64,000 nt of DNA from Brachionus rotundiformis (taxonomy: Eukaryota > Rotifera > Eurotatoria > Ploima > Brachionidae): assembly GCA_016802295.1 (NCBI GenBank), contig JAESIW010000124.1:186001-250000 (forward strand), given 5' to 3'. Position 1 is the stretch's first letter, and every line of letters starts with the position of its first letter. The position numbers and the translations under genes are program-made. The notes below the pieces were generated by a model. That model was not told where the DNA came from. It did no database searches and worked only from the letters and a program-made list of their open reading frames with translations. Of the stretch, positions 30,335 through 40,915 are shown one piece after another.

Positions 30335-31501
30335 ATGAAGTTAAGTTGCTTAGACCCGAATGAAATTTCCAACAAAACCACCATTGAAACAATTTTCAAA
30401 ATAAGTGATCAATCAAACGGAAAATTGCCCAACTTGGAAAAAGTAGTACATGACAAAGACAAAGATTTTAAAGGTCATTTTAAGAGAATAAATGTGATCA
30501 AGCAACTGCCCAATGGAGACATAGTGACCGCTTCTAATGATTGCACAATCAAAATCTGGAACATAGATGGCAAGTGTAAAAGAACTTTGTTTGGTCATCA
30601 ATCTGCGGTAAAGTGCATTAAACTATTGAGCAATGGTAAATTGGTTAGCGCATCGTCATCAGCACGCTCGGATAATGGTATTGGCAACCAAAGTATTCTC
30701 AGCTTAAGGACTGATCAACAAAAGAATCATTCAAACATAATTGTTTGGAACCTTGCCACTGGAAATAGTGAGAAAATAATACAAGGTCCTTTGGCAACAA
30801 TTTACTGCATCGAGGAGACAGATGATGGCAATTTGATCACAGGCGATAGCGATGGTTTTCTCTCTGTGTGGAATCTTGAATCTGGAAATTTCTTAAAGAG
30901 AGTTAAGGCTTATCAAGAACTGGCCAACTTTTCAGTCATAAAATTGGAGAATAGATTGGTAACTGGTGCAGCTAGTAAAAAAGATGGCACGCAACCTGAG
31001 TATCGAATAAAACTATGGGACTTGGAGCTTAACGAATGTACCAAACACCCTTACTATGCTAATTTCAAACATGATGATGATGTTACATGCTTGGTCAGAG
31101 TAAGCCCTTACAGCTTTTTGACCAGTTCGAGTGATGGCAAGATCAAATTTTGGAACATTGATGAAAAAAACCAGAAAACAGTTCCTATTGAAAAAGATAT
31201 TGGTAAAAAAATAAAGCAAATTAAATTAATTGAAGAAGAAGAAAAGAAGGATATGCAAAATAAGAGATTATTTTCATTTATTTGCTTGTTGGAGGATGGC
31301 ATAAGCAGCAAGTTGTTTAAAATAGATGAGGATAAAGGTGAAATTAATGATGATGAGTTTACTAATATCGAGAAAAATAAAGATAAATTTTTCAATGGTG
31401 AAAAATTATATAGCATGGAGGTAACTGATACCAAAGAGGTTCTTGTAGCAATGTCAGATAAAGAGGAACATTCAGTCATGGTTTTGCGTGAAAATAAATG
31501 A
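30335..31501 (+). CDS. WD40-only family member, copy E (RING and coiled coil deleted in frame)
   Basis: 388 codons. The start Met is followed directly by KLSCLDPNEIS, residue 258 onward of copy C; the remaining residues match copy C with only a handful of differences. The deletion of about 770 bp is in frame and removes the whole RING and coiled coil, leaving the WD40 repeats and C-terminal tail. The upstream GATA palindrome and 5' block are kept, so it may be expressed. A WD40-only product could compete with the full-length protein for partners (inference). It could equally be a recent pseudogene that happens to be open. Confidence 0.75.
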   Translation: MKLSCLDPNEISNKTTIETIFKISDQSNGKLPNLEKVVHDKDKDFKGHFKRINVIKQLPNGDIVTASNDCTIKIWNIDGKCKRTLFGHQSAVKCIKLLSNGKLVSASSSARSDNGIGNQSILSLRTDQQKNHSNIIVWNLATGNSEKIIQGPLATIYCIEETDDGNLITGDSDGFLSVWNLESGNFLKRVKAYQELANFSVIKLENRLVTGAASKKDGTQPEYRIKLWDLELNECTKHPYYANFKHDDDVTCLVRVSPYSFLTSSSDGKIKFWNIDEKNQKTVPIEKDIGKKIKQIKLIEEEEKKDMQNKRLFSFICLLEDGISSKLFKIDEDKGEINDDEFTNIEKNKDKFFNGEKLYSMEVTDTKEVLVAMSDKEEHSVMVLRENK

Positions 31502-31839
31502 ATAAATAGTTTTAGATTCAATTAAATTTTAAAATTTAGAAAAAATAATCTTATAATTTAAAATTTATATTTTAAAAATTTTAAAATTAAAGCTTTATAA
31601 TCAGAAAAACTTTATTTAATTTAATTAGTCCCAATTAAGTTCCTGAATACCTCTGGCTAGGGAACAAGCTTATACAGAGTTGATTACAACAGTTTCTCAT
31701 TTTCATTATACCTTTGCATATTAATGAATCAACAATTGAAGTGCCGCACTAAAGGTTAAATTTAAAAAAAATTCAAATAGAGTTTTAAGCTAAGATCCAG
31801 CATTTTTTTTACATTAATAACATCCAATACATAATCAAA
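31502..31839 (+). other. 3' flank of copy E
   Basis: Carries the inverted CTAGCCAGAGGTATT landmark and AAGCTAAGATCCAGCATT, shared with the other WD40 units. No gene. Confidence 0.5.
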
Positions 31840-32110
31840 AGCGTATCTCACTTTTGTTTGCCAAGCTGGCTAACAATCTTTTTAATTGCTTATCTTATCA
31901 TCTCTCACTTTTTTGAATACTTTTAAAACTTAGCTTTTTGAATACTTTTAATACTATGTTATGTTTTCTTCTCAGATTTTGATCCAAACTTGAAGCCAGG
32001 CTCATGACGGTTGACAATTTTAAACATTTGAATAAGATCCTCTCTTGTTCTACGGTCTTCTTAGCTGATTAAGTTCAAAGCCTTTAGCCTTATTAGCACG
32101 ACTTTTCCTT
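31840..32110 (-). pseudogene. LINE C-terminal tail fragment
   Basis: The minus strand shows MFKIVNRHEPGFKFGS and the Lys-rich end, as at 15785-15920, with stops and a small change in the RGDL box. It lies antisense to and downstream of copy E, as the related tails do for copies A and B. Confidence 0.65.
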
Positions 32111-32244
32111 CAAACATTGATCTTAGAGATTTTAAGTTCCTAAAGAATGTAGCCAATTTTTATTGAAGCGTTTAGGAGTGTTACTTTTAGTTGGTTTAGT
32201 TCAGAGCCTAAATCAGTTCTCGTTCACTGCAGAGAGCTTCTTGT

Positions 32245-33028
32245 TTTCTTCCTTTTTTAGGTGTGTTGCCTTAAGGCCTACATAAAACATATTTAACTTT
32301 TTTATATTAAATAACAACTCCAATTTGGGTTAATTGAATTTAAATTTTTTTGTTTTAAAAAAAACTTTTTTCTTTAAACTTACGAATAAAAATACACTTA
32401 AGGAGTAAAATTTGGAATTATTTTGCTAAAAATTAAATATAAATAAATAGTCTATGTTTTTCTGAATTTTATTAACAATTATCAAATCCTTATTATATAA
32501 AAAACTTAACAGTCTTTAACATTCCACATTGATAGTTGTTTCCAAAAAAATGGTAAAATTTATTAAATCAAACTTATTAAATAGAAATTATAACTTTTTA
32601 ATGGAAATAAAAATTTCCAAAATTTACCACTTCATTTAAATTTTTTTTAGTCAAAATTCTACATATTCCAGACAATTGAAAAGTATATTTTCAAAAAAAT
32701 TTATTTTCTAAATTTTTATCAGAGATAAGTTCTTTAATGTCCGGTATTTTATTAAAATAATTAATTCAAATATTACATCTAATTAATATGAAGTTGAATC
32801 ATCTAAATAAAAATAATAATCTTTAAAATGATTACAATAATCTAAAAAGCTTTTTTGTTATGAAAAAAAGCATAAATATTAAAACATGTTGGTAAATTTA
32901 ATTACTGACATTTATTATTTAATGCATTATTTTTGCTAAAATAACAAACTTTCATTTGAGACGCTCTGTGCATAGAAAAATAAAATATCTATTCCAAAAT
33001 CGATAAATAGGTAATGACGGATTATTCC
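32245..33028. repeat. right arm of outer inverted repeat
   Basis: Reverse complement of 22955-23735. It ends with GTAATGACGGATTATTCC, the translation start of the secreted protein at 22965. On this side the frame is MTDYSKKSFC then stop, so only the promoter and first four codons were duplicated. Confidence 0.85.
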
Positions 33029-33509
33029 AAAAAAAGTTTCTGCTAGTTAAAAAGCCAAAGGCGGTCATTTCAAATATTAAATTGTAAAAATTTCTAAACA
33101 TTTGAGCCACTTTTTGCATTTAAATTTGTTGTGGCATTTTTTTTTCCAATTTTATAAAATTTTTGTTTATAAACAAAAAAAAATAAATTATAATTGAATA
33201 AAACTTTATTTTAAAAACTTAGAACTATTTTCATCTTTAGTTATAAAATCTTGCATCATCTTAAATTAGGGTTTATATTTGATAATTGTTTTGTTTTTGC
33301 TATGCTTAAATGACAACCACAAAATAACACTAAGACAAACAAACAAACAATTAATAATAAAAATAATAATAATACTAATAATAAAAGTAATAATTAAAAA
33401 AATATAATTTAAAAATTAACAAGCATAGAGTGTAAAGAACCGGCAATGTGAAGTGATAACAAATTTTAGACAAGCTTTGGCCTGTGATACTCAAGCACCA
33501 GAAAGGCGA
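33029..33509. other. intergenic, AT-rich with AAT microsatellite
   Basis: Contains (AAT)n-like sequence near 33350-33390. No gene is seen. It should include the 3' UTR of the acyltransferase gene. Confidence 0.5.
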
Positions 33510-34932
33510 CTAATTTATCTTCAAATGTTTGGAATAGTTCTCTTGCTGCTCGTACATGAGGTCAAGTTTGGGCGAGGCGCGCTTCAGCATGCCGTCCCAT
33601 TCGAGATCGGCGAGGCCGCCCTTCTCAGCTATGCTCTTTTTGACGCGCTTGGCAAACGAGACCGCGTCCTCGTCGGCCCGCTTTCTCATCTTGGGCAAGT
33701 AGTACACGTCGACGACTATGGCCCAGCTGGTCATCATGAGCATCAAGTACTGGAGCATGGAGTGCTTGGAGCTGTTCCAGAACGCGTCGCCGAACCTCGG
33801 GTCGTACTTTATGGCCACCGGGTAAATGTCGGTCTCGATCTCGAAGCAGCCCTTTTTGAACATCATTACGCTGGTGTTGTTGATGCAGGTGCCCTCGGGG
33901 AATATCAGTATGGGTATGTTGGTCTTGTCGTGCACGTGGTTGGTCATGCGGCGCGCGACCAGTGTGCGGTCCTTGGCCTCGGCCCGGTTGAACCAGATGT
34001 GCGGGGCGGTGCGCGAGAACGCCCGCTGCATCATGCCCGTGAAGCCCTCGTGCTGCTGGCCGATCATCGAGTAGCAGTTGTCGGTGGACAGAATGATGAC
34101 GTCGATGGGCGACGTGTGGTTGGCCACGCAGATCGAGCCCGGCCGGGCCCGGTTCTCCTTGTTGTGGAAGGTTATGATGGCGGAGAATACGCGCGAGAGT
34201 ATCCGGTGCAGGATGAGGGTGGCGTACGAGTTGAGTACGCGTTTGAAGCGGCCCTCGTTCACTCGGCCGATGATGAACGCCGACAAGAAGGTGAACGAGC
34301 AGGCGAACATGAACAAAATGAGCCTGAACGGAAAGAGGACGCAGTAGCGGAGCAGCAGTCCGCACAGCCACAGCACAGTCACCCTGAAGCTGACGTACTC
34401 GTATTGCTGGTCGTTGCGCGACAGCAGGTTCCACACGACCAGCTCTTCGGTCGTGAAGCACTTGGTCACCTGGTCGTCTATGATCGCCTGTAGGCCCTGG
34501 CGCACAAAGTCGCTCACATCGGCCAGCTCGAACTCGCGCTTAAGCTCATCGCTTCTTGGCAAGTAGTTGTTGTTTTGTTTGTCCTGGAGCGCGTCGTCCA
34601 GCTTAAATGTCTCCAAACGCTTGCGGTGTATCTTGCGGATGCGCTCGTCCCTCTCGAGCTCGTTGTCTATCTCTGAAAGAGAGGCCAAGCAATTAGATGC
34701 CAAGTTTGCCAGTATATGGTCAATAGAAAGAAAGAAAGTACTTGCCTGATTCGATTAGCTCCGAGCTTTTCAGCTTTTCTTCTTTGATGTTCGTCGCGTA
34801 CTCGAATATTTTCAGCAATGCTTTAACATACATCCTGCGCAGTCCTAGCGATGCACCAAATGAAGCTAGACCAATGACCGATACGACTAGGGCTAGAATT
34901 AGATAAAGGCTAATTTTAAAAAGAAAGAACAT
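33510..34932 (-). CDS. glycerol-3-phosphate acyltransferase, GPAT3/4 type (two exons)
   Basis: Exon 1 is 34932-34746 (ATG at 34932), exon 2 is 34672-33510; intron 34745-34673 is 73 bp. The donor reads CAG|GCAAGT (GC-AG class), the acceptor CTTTCAG|AG, and the join restores Glu in frame. Exon 1 gives an N-terminal hydrophobic segment and the GLRRMYVKALLKIF motif. Exon 2 has TEELVVWNLLSR, two membrane stretches and the four acyltransferase blocks: NHTSPID (catalytic His and Asp), WFNRAEAKDR, FPEGTC, YPVAIKY. The product is about 450 residues, as expected for GPAT3/4. It acylates sn-glycerol-3-phosphate at the ER membrane in triacylglycerol and phospholipid synthesis. It is far more GC-rich than anything nearby. 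Confidence 0.95.
34673..34745 (-). other. GC-AG intron of the acyltransferase gene
   Basis: 73 bp, CAG|GCAAGT at the donor and CTTTCAG at the acceptor. Using the nearby GT two codons on would throw exon 2 out of frame, so the GC donor is the consistent choice. Confidence 0.85.
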
Positions 34933-36978
34933 TTTTTTTAAATATTGTGTTTTAAAATCTGGACACCGGTCTTGGTTCACATTCAAAAGGCAAGTCTAAA
35001 TAAGTAAAGCTTATTACTTTTTTGTTTTTTTTTGATAGTTGGTAGATTGTTGGTGAAGATATGCGCGATAGTGAGTGAATGAATGTGTGTCGATTAATGA
35101 CAGTTAAATCAAGTGAAAAAGAATAAGATGAAAGTTGGAATTATTATAGTTGAATATTTTTTAAAAGGGTTTAGATGATGCTTTGAATAAAATGATGTAA
35201 TTAAATAAAAATTTATTTGTTTCGCATCATTTGAAAAAAAAATTATAAAAAAAATTTATCTATTATTTATGTTAAAATAATTGGGCCTTTTGAACGTTGA
35301 GGCTTTTTTATTTATTTAAAAGATAGTACATTTTTTTAAAATTTAAAGTGCATAATTAACTTTACGTTTGTTTTGCTTTTCTAACTATTAAATTGAATAC
35401 ATGCACTAGTCAAATTTAAAATATCCATTTTATATAATCACCTAATGTCTATTAAATAGCTTCATTGATTAATAAAAATTTCAAATATTTTATTTATATT
35501 TAAAATCTATTTTTAAAATTGTTAGTGCAAAATTAACTTTACATTTGTTCGGCTTTATCTAGCATTAGACAGAATACATGCACTGATCATGTGTAAAATA
35601 TTTACTTATATAGTCACCCTAATTTAAATTAATTTAAATGATTTATTTAAATGATTTTTCAATAAAGACTTATTATTTGAATATTTTAAATATTGTAAGT
35701 GCAAAATTAATTTAAATATTTAAAATAATTTTTAAAAACCTTGTCACCTTATATCTATTAAATAGCTGAAACCCGAGAGGTTTTCATAAAATCCCTTTTT
35801 AAAAAATTTAAGCTTGAATATTATCTCAAAGAATTATAAATTCAAATTAAAGGTCTTAAATTTTTTTCTATTATTTTTGATTTTTTTTTAATTAGAAATT
35901 TTACTAATTAATCAGCCGGTCTTCTAGTGTTAATAAAGATTTAAAATAATTTAAATCTATTTTTATATTATTATTCTAGTATTTGCTTTTATAAACATTA
36001 GACAGAATACTGATCACTAATCAAGTGTAAAAAAAATACCTAAATTATCACTTTATTAGATATTACTTATTTTATATTGAGAAATTAAATTTAGCAAGTT
36101 ATATTAAAAAATTACGATGTGAAAAAATTTCACTTCTATACTTATATTCACTTATATGATTAAATTTTTCTTTCTAATGTTTTCTAAAATTTTTTTTAAT
36201 TTTTATGAACCTTCCATCCTTTTTACTTAAATTTTTTTATATGCTAAATGCAAATTTAACTTTATATTATTTTTCTTTAATTGAATAGATTTCAAATATA
36301 CACCCATTGCAAAAAAAAATTGGATAAAATCCTAATCAAACAGGATTAAATATATTGAAAAGCTTCTGTAATTCAAATCCTTTACCAAATCATGTATTTA
36401 AAAATAAGAGGAAAACCAAATTAATTTAGCCACACAAAAATTCATAAATTTTTGTCAATTTTTTTTTATCTTAAAAATCCTTTCTAATTTTAATAATTAA
36501 TTTTTCCTAAATTTACAAAATTCAATTACAAGCTCTTTCTAATCTAAAAAGAAAATTTTCTAATAAGTGCATATGCATTGTTCGTCTAAAATTGTTCCTA
36601 GCCTATTAGATATGATAAAAAATAGTACACTCCTTTTAAATTTTATCATTTTGCCTAAATAAAATAGTTAAAATCTAATTAATTTTTATATTCATATCAA
36701 TTTTTGTTAACCTTGATTTTTTATGCAATCGTATACAGAAATATGTACTAATTTTAACAACATCAAAGATAAAATATCTAGGAAAAATATTTTTTATTTC
36801 GCTAGCTTAATCTTAGATAAATTTAAAGATGCTTAATAATCATCATGTTTATTATACACATAATTGCCAATCTTGAATACTTACGAAAAGAAACCCAATA
36901 GTTTTATCTAAAGTAGTTCATTAAACGCTTGACAAAACAAACTTAACATTTAATGCAATTTTTGCTTTATAGTTTCCT
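34933..36978. other. long AT-rich intergenic or 5' UTR intron region
   Basis: No coding signal. ACTTATTTAG|ACTTGCC at about 34990-35010 (minus) looks like an acceptor, so the acyltransferase transcript may have an upstream 5' UTR exon. Donor-like TTC|GTAAGT occurs on the minus strand near 36880. Confidence 0.35.
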
Positions 36979-37301
36979 GTTGTGTGAAGCATGCAGAAAT
37001 TGCTTTTTTTTTAATCTAGACTCACCTTTCATTACCTGTACCAATTTTTGTCCAATTATACATGTTATGTATAAAATTTTTACTTACCAGTTAGGTATGT
37101 ATTTAAAGCAATGAAACAGGAAATAAGTTTTATCGAGATGAATGTGGTAATAATCGAGTTGGCAATTGATTCTTTGATCTCTGTGTTGCTTTCATTACTC
37201 CTAGCTAGTACCACTTTGTCCAGTAACTCACGCATTACTCTATTCCTTATTGGGAATGATGTGAGAGAATTGATCTTAAATTTTTTCAAGTAAAATATCA
37301 T
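36979..37301 (-). CDS. possible small membrane protein with a 10-bp microexon
   Basis: ATG at 37301 opens a 71-codon stretch with a charged N-terminal half and a hydrophobic end (IITTFISIKLISCFIALNTYL). At 37088 it meets CTG|GTAAGT, an excellent donor. The next acceptor (GTACAG) and donor (GTGAGT) bracket only ten bases, 37035-37026, which keep the frame (G-N-E). A further acceptor near 36980 leads to a stop after about three codons. The introns would be 52 and about 47 bp, the size seen in the kinase gene. Expression is unproven; a chance ORF with fortuitous splice sites is the alternative. Confidence 0.3.
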
Positions 37302-38033
37302 CGTGTATGTAGAGTTAAATGCGAAAAAAACCTAGATATTTATATATTCATATATCTTATCATTTTTTGAAGCAAAGTGAAATTTTTATTTGTTAATTTT
37401 GTTTATAAATTGAGATTAGGTTTTATATAAAAAAATCATTAGTTAGATGTGTGCTATAGAAAATGGCACGCGCTTAATTAATGCTTGAATTTTTGCTTTC
37501 CAAAAATTTTAAAATTAAATATTTTTCAAAGCATGTTTTTTTAAGTTAATTATTTTTCACTCAAGGATTCGAGCATTTCAAAAAATATGAACACTTTAAA
37601 GCTTCTAAAAATTTGATTATGTCTGTATATATATTTTACATTCTTAAAATGGTCTTGATTATTCAATACATCACTTGGATGTTTGTCAGTTCCGTCCCTA
37701 TAACATTTTTTAGGCCTTGTCTTGATTAAATATTTTTAAATAAATTTTTATCAACCAACTTTGATCTATCTTATTTATTTTTTCTTATGTATATTTAAAA
37801 AAAAATTAATTTGGCAAATAATGTGATTAAAAATTAAATAAGAAATAATTTAAATAAAATGGCTTTTTAATACATCTTTATTAAACTTACTTATTAAATT
37901 AATTGAAAAGAAACTCTTTGAAAGTATTAAAAATATTTTCATTCTACCATCAGATGAAAGTATGATATGATATGATATGAAGGAGAGACTACAATCTGAT
38001 ATTAGAATCAGATGAAGAAGAATAACCAATGGG
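37302..38033. other. AT-rich spacer and LINE 3' tail
   Basis: No gene. 37950-38033 holds the 3' end of the next LINE, including an (ATATC)-type short repeat (ATGATATGATATGATATG on the plus strand near 37960). Confidence 0.5.
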
Positions 38034-39167
38034 TTATTCGACTATAGTAGTATCATTATCCGCCAATTGCTGGGATCTGAATTTGTCAAACTTGTCTTTG
38101 AATGCATATGTTGATTTTGCAGAAACTACAGTGTCCGGTAGCTCGTTCCAATACGAAGCTACTCTGTTCGTGAAGAAGTTTTCTCTAGGTTTTGACAAGC
38201 AAAGTTGCTTCCTGAGTCTTGGTTTTTTACGTAGATTCATCGATGAGTGATTGATTTTAGGAGTTTGGCTTGAATCTGCGAAGGCATGCAGGTGAACACT
38301 GCTCTGTTTACTGACAATTTTGAATAGTTGGATTGCATCACCTCTTTTCCTTCTACTTTCAAGCGTAGGGATACCAATTTTTGCTAATCTTGAAAAATAA
38401 TTGAGATTTCTGAGACCAGGCACTAGTTTGGTAGCTCTACGTTGGACCCTTTCCAGCCTTTTAATGTCTTTTTTTTGTAAAGGATTCCAGGCTGCTGTAC
38501 AGTATTCAAGATGTGGTCTTACAAACGCAGTGAAGAGTCTTCTAAAGTTGTCCGTTGTCCAAAATTTAAAGGCATTTTTGAGTTGAGCAAGGACTCCATT
38601 AGTCATCTGGATTGCCTTGTCTATCTGCTCAGTCCATTTAAGCTTATTATTTATCATGATACCTAAATCTCTTTCCACAGACGTCTGTTCTAATACATGA
38701 CTGTGTGAAGCATCTATTTTCATGGTGAAAGGTATTTGAAGGGTGCCTTTTGATCCAAATCGCATAATTTTACATTTCTTTTGGTTAAACTTCATATGCC
38801 AAGTGTCAGCCCAGTTAACTATATTGTCAATATCTTCTTGAGCAAGTTTCAGGTCAAGCGAATTACGTATTGTGGAGATAAGTTTATTGTCGTCAGCAAA
38901 AAGTTTACATGTATTTCGTACTGATTCAGGCATGTCATTTATGAAAATGATAAATAGCAACGGTCCAAGGACCGATCCTTGAGGCACACCACTAAGGACC
39001 TTTAGCCATTTTGAGCTAGATTTACCAACAGTTACTCTTTGCGTTCTATTTGTTAGAAAATCTTTGAGCCAATTAAGAATTTTACCTGAAAAGCCATAGC
39101 ATTCAAGTTTGGTCAGCAATAAGTCGTGTACCACTCTGTCGAAAGCCTTGGCAAAGTCAAGGAACAC
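38034..39167 (-). pseudogene. CR1/L2-like LINE reverse transcriptase, 5'-truncated
   Basis: 377-residue open frame, the longest uninterrupted LINE frame in the window. It starts within the polymerase at FLDFAKAFDRV and includes SGVPQGSVLGPLLF, catalytic LFADD, VERDLGI, FVRPHLEYCTAAWNP, RVQRRATKLVPGL and RGDAIQLFKI, and ends at TAA with a short-repeat tail. The first half of the polymerase and any endonuclease are absent. The open frame suggests fairly recent insertion, but 5' truncation makes it dead on arrival. Confidence 0.9.
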
Positions 39168-39419
39168 AACTAATGCTTGAAAACCTCGGAAAGTAAAATA
39201 AAAATTTTAAGAAAATTTGCATGACAAATATTTGACATTTTAAGAAATATGTGTCTAAAAGTGTTAAAAGAAAGCCATACTGGCAACCATATACTTTGGG
39301 ATAAAACTACGAGTAATGCGTAATCAAGTTGGGTACTTTGAATGTTAAAATGGATTGATGCAACTAGAGAGGTTGTGAGTTTTGATTGGATGTCTATGAT
39401 TAGTCTTCACCTATCAAAA

Positions 39420-39646
39420 CCAATTACCCTGTGCCACTAAGAAGTGTCGTATGGAATGAGACAAACAAGGTTAAGTGAAAGAAGAGTGAGATGGTGTCTA
39501 TTTAATGTACAAATTAGTGAATAGACCAGAAAAGATGTAGACAAACCAAGTAGTTTCCAAGAATAAGTAACCAGAAATGTGAAAAGATTTAAATCAACCG
39601 ATACCTTAAAAGCTGTCTTGGATAAATTCAATGGAATAGGCTGTTA
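39420..39646 (+). pseudogene. LINE C-terminal remnant on the opposite strand
   Basis: The plus strand ends with VKRFKSTDTLKAVLDKFNGIGC and a stop, resembling the NSFKNRLD-type C-terminus of CR1/jockey polymerases. The preceding sequence has several stops. It is a different, older copy from the neighbour at 38034. Confidence 0.5.
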
Positions 39647-40119
39647 AAGCTCTACACTTTATAAAAAAAATAATGGATGGACATTCTAAATCTTAGGTGT
39701 CGTAGCAAGTATTTATACTACAAGTATCATAGAAACATTGGGTAGTAGAAAAACTTTGAACAGACTTCAAGTAACTGACGTTAGATAATTCAGTATTGTC
39801 CAAATATATAAATGCCATGTATTTTAGAAGATTTCCAGAAATAGACATCAAAATTATAATTAATTTATTAGCTTTATTTAGCGCCAATTCTTCTTTCTAG
39901 TGATTAAGAAAATGAAAGCAACATTGAAATTATCCTTTTCAAAACAATCCATTTCTTCAAAAAATGTATATTACAAAAAAAAATTTCTTTATATTTAGCT
40001 ATTTTGTTTGTGCCAACTATTTAAAGAGACTTATGCAATAGAAATTAATAAAAATTAATTAGACAAACAGTTCAGATACCTAAACTAACCTGACCAATTG
40101 CATTTCAACACTAGCAGTT
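39647..40119. other. AT-rich spacer
   Basis: No supported gene. The minus-strand open frame at 39693-39887 shows no family motif. Confidence 0.4.
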
Positions 40120-40284
40120 ATGCTAAAAGTCGGTTTAAATGAACAACTCAGAATCAAAACCCAAGACTGGCTTGCAATGGAAGAGACCATTCCTTTTAAC
40201 CGTGATTCATTAAATGAGGGAGGTTTCTTTTTAAAATATCTTCTGTCAACAATTCAAAAATATAATATCGAATTACAAAATTAA
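40120..40284 (+). CDS. unidentified 54-codon ORF
   Basis: An ATG-initiated frame (MLKVGLNEQLRIKTQDW...) with balanced composition, unlike the surrounding AT-rich DNA. About 40 bases after it, 40320-40577 is also open on the plus strand with mixed, higher-GC codons and a Pro-rich stretch. These could be exons of one gene or a relic. I recognise neither, and no clean GT-AG pair joins them. Confidence 0.25.
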   Translation: MLKVGLNEQLRIKTQDWLAMEETIPFNRDSLNEGGFFLKYLLSTIQKYNIELQN

Positions 40285-40915
40285 GTTAAAAAAAAGCATA
40301 CAAAAATACAAAAAATAAAAAAAAAAAAAAGAAGATCAGTGAAGCTTGCCACCTTCGTCACCCAAACAAACTTTGTACAGACTATCGGGAGTCTAGAATC
40401 ACTCTCAACCGAAGCTCCAGTTACAAATGCGAGTCAAACAGTTATATTGAATGTTATCAACAAGAGCTGATTACTCTTGAAACTAAGGCCTCTTTATCCC
40501 CCAGACTATCCACGAATCCTCCACCTCCTCTTCATACAATATTCATATGTCGTATTCGACTCCTAATAATTTGATTTGAGCGAGAGATATGTAAGTAGAG
40601 ATATGGTTCATTCTGCTCCATTAGTTCTTTGACTGATGGAGGAAAAAAAGAGGATTTCGAATCAAGATTTATTGAAAATACAACTCAATTGTAAAATCTT
40701 TCCTGAAGCGTGCAATAGTTTAACATCTAGTATCTGTTGTTCCTTTATTTTTTAAGGGACTTTAGCTCGGCCCAGATAAATTAGTAAATATGATATGTAC
40801 TTTTTATTTGGTAACTATAAAAAAAATTTTTCCTTCGTGATTATTCGTTAATCTTTAAGTTTCTTTAGAAAAATCAAAATATGAAATTATTAATCTATTT
40901 TTATTTGAAACAAAA
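40285..40915. other. unassigned segment, partly GC-richer
   Basis: 40326-40580 is noticeably less AT-rich than its surroundings and is open in one plus-strand frame for about 85 codons without an ATG. Function is unknown. Confidence 0.3.

Noticed and set aside
33625..34461. 278-residue minus-strand frame overlapping the acyltransferase
   Set aside because: Out-of-frame shadow of the GPAT exon, Arg/His/Pro-rich, with no family motif.
33453..34493. 346-residue plus-strand open frame across the acyltransferase
   Set aside because: Antisense shadow caused by the high GC3 of the real gene on the minus strand. It has no start context or domain, and is rich in Val, Glu, Gly and His as expected for such shadows.
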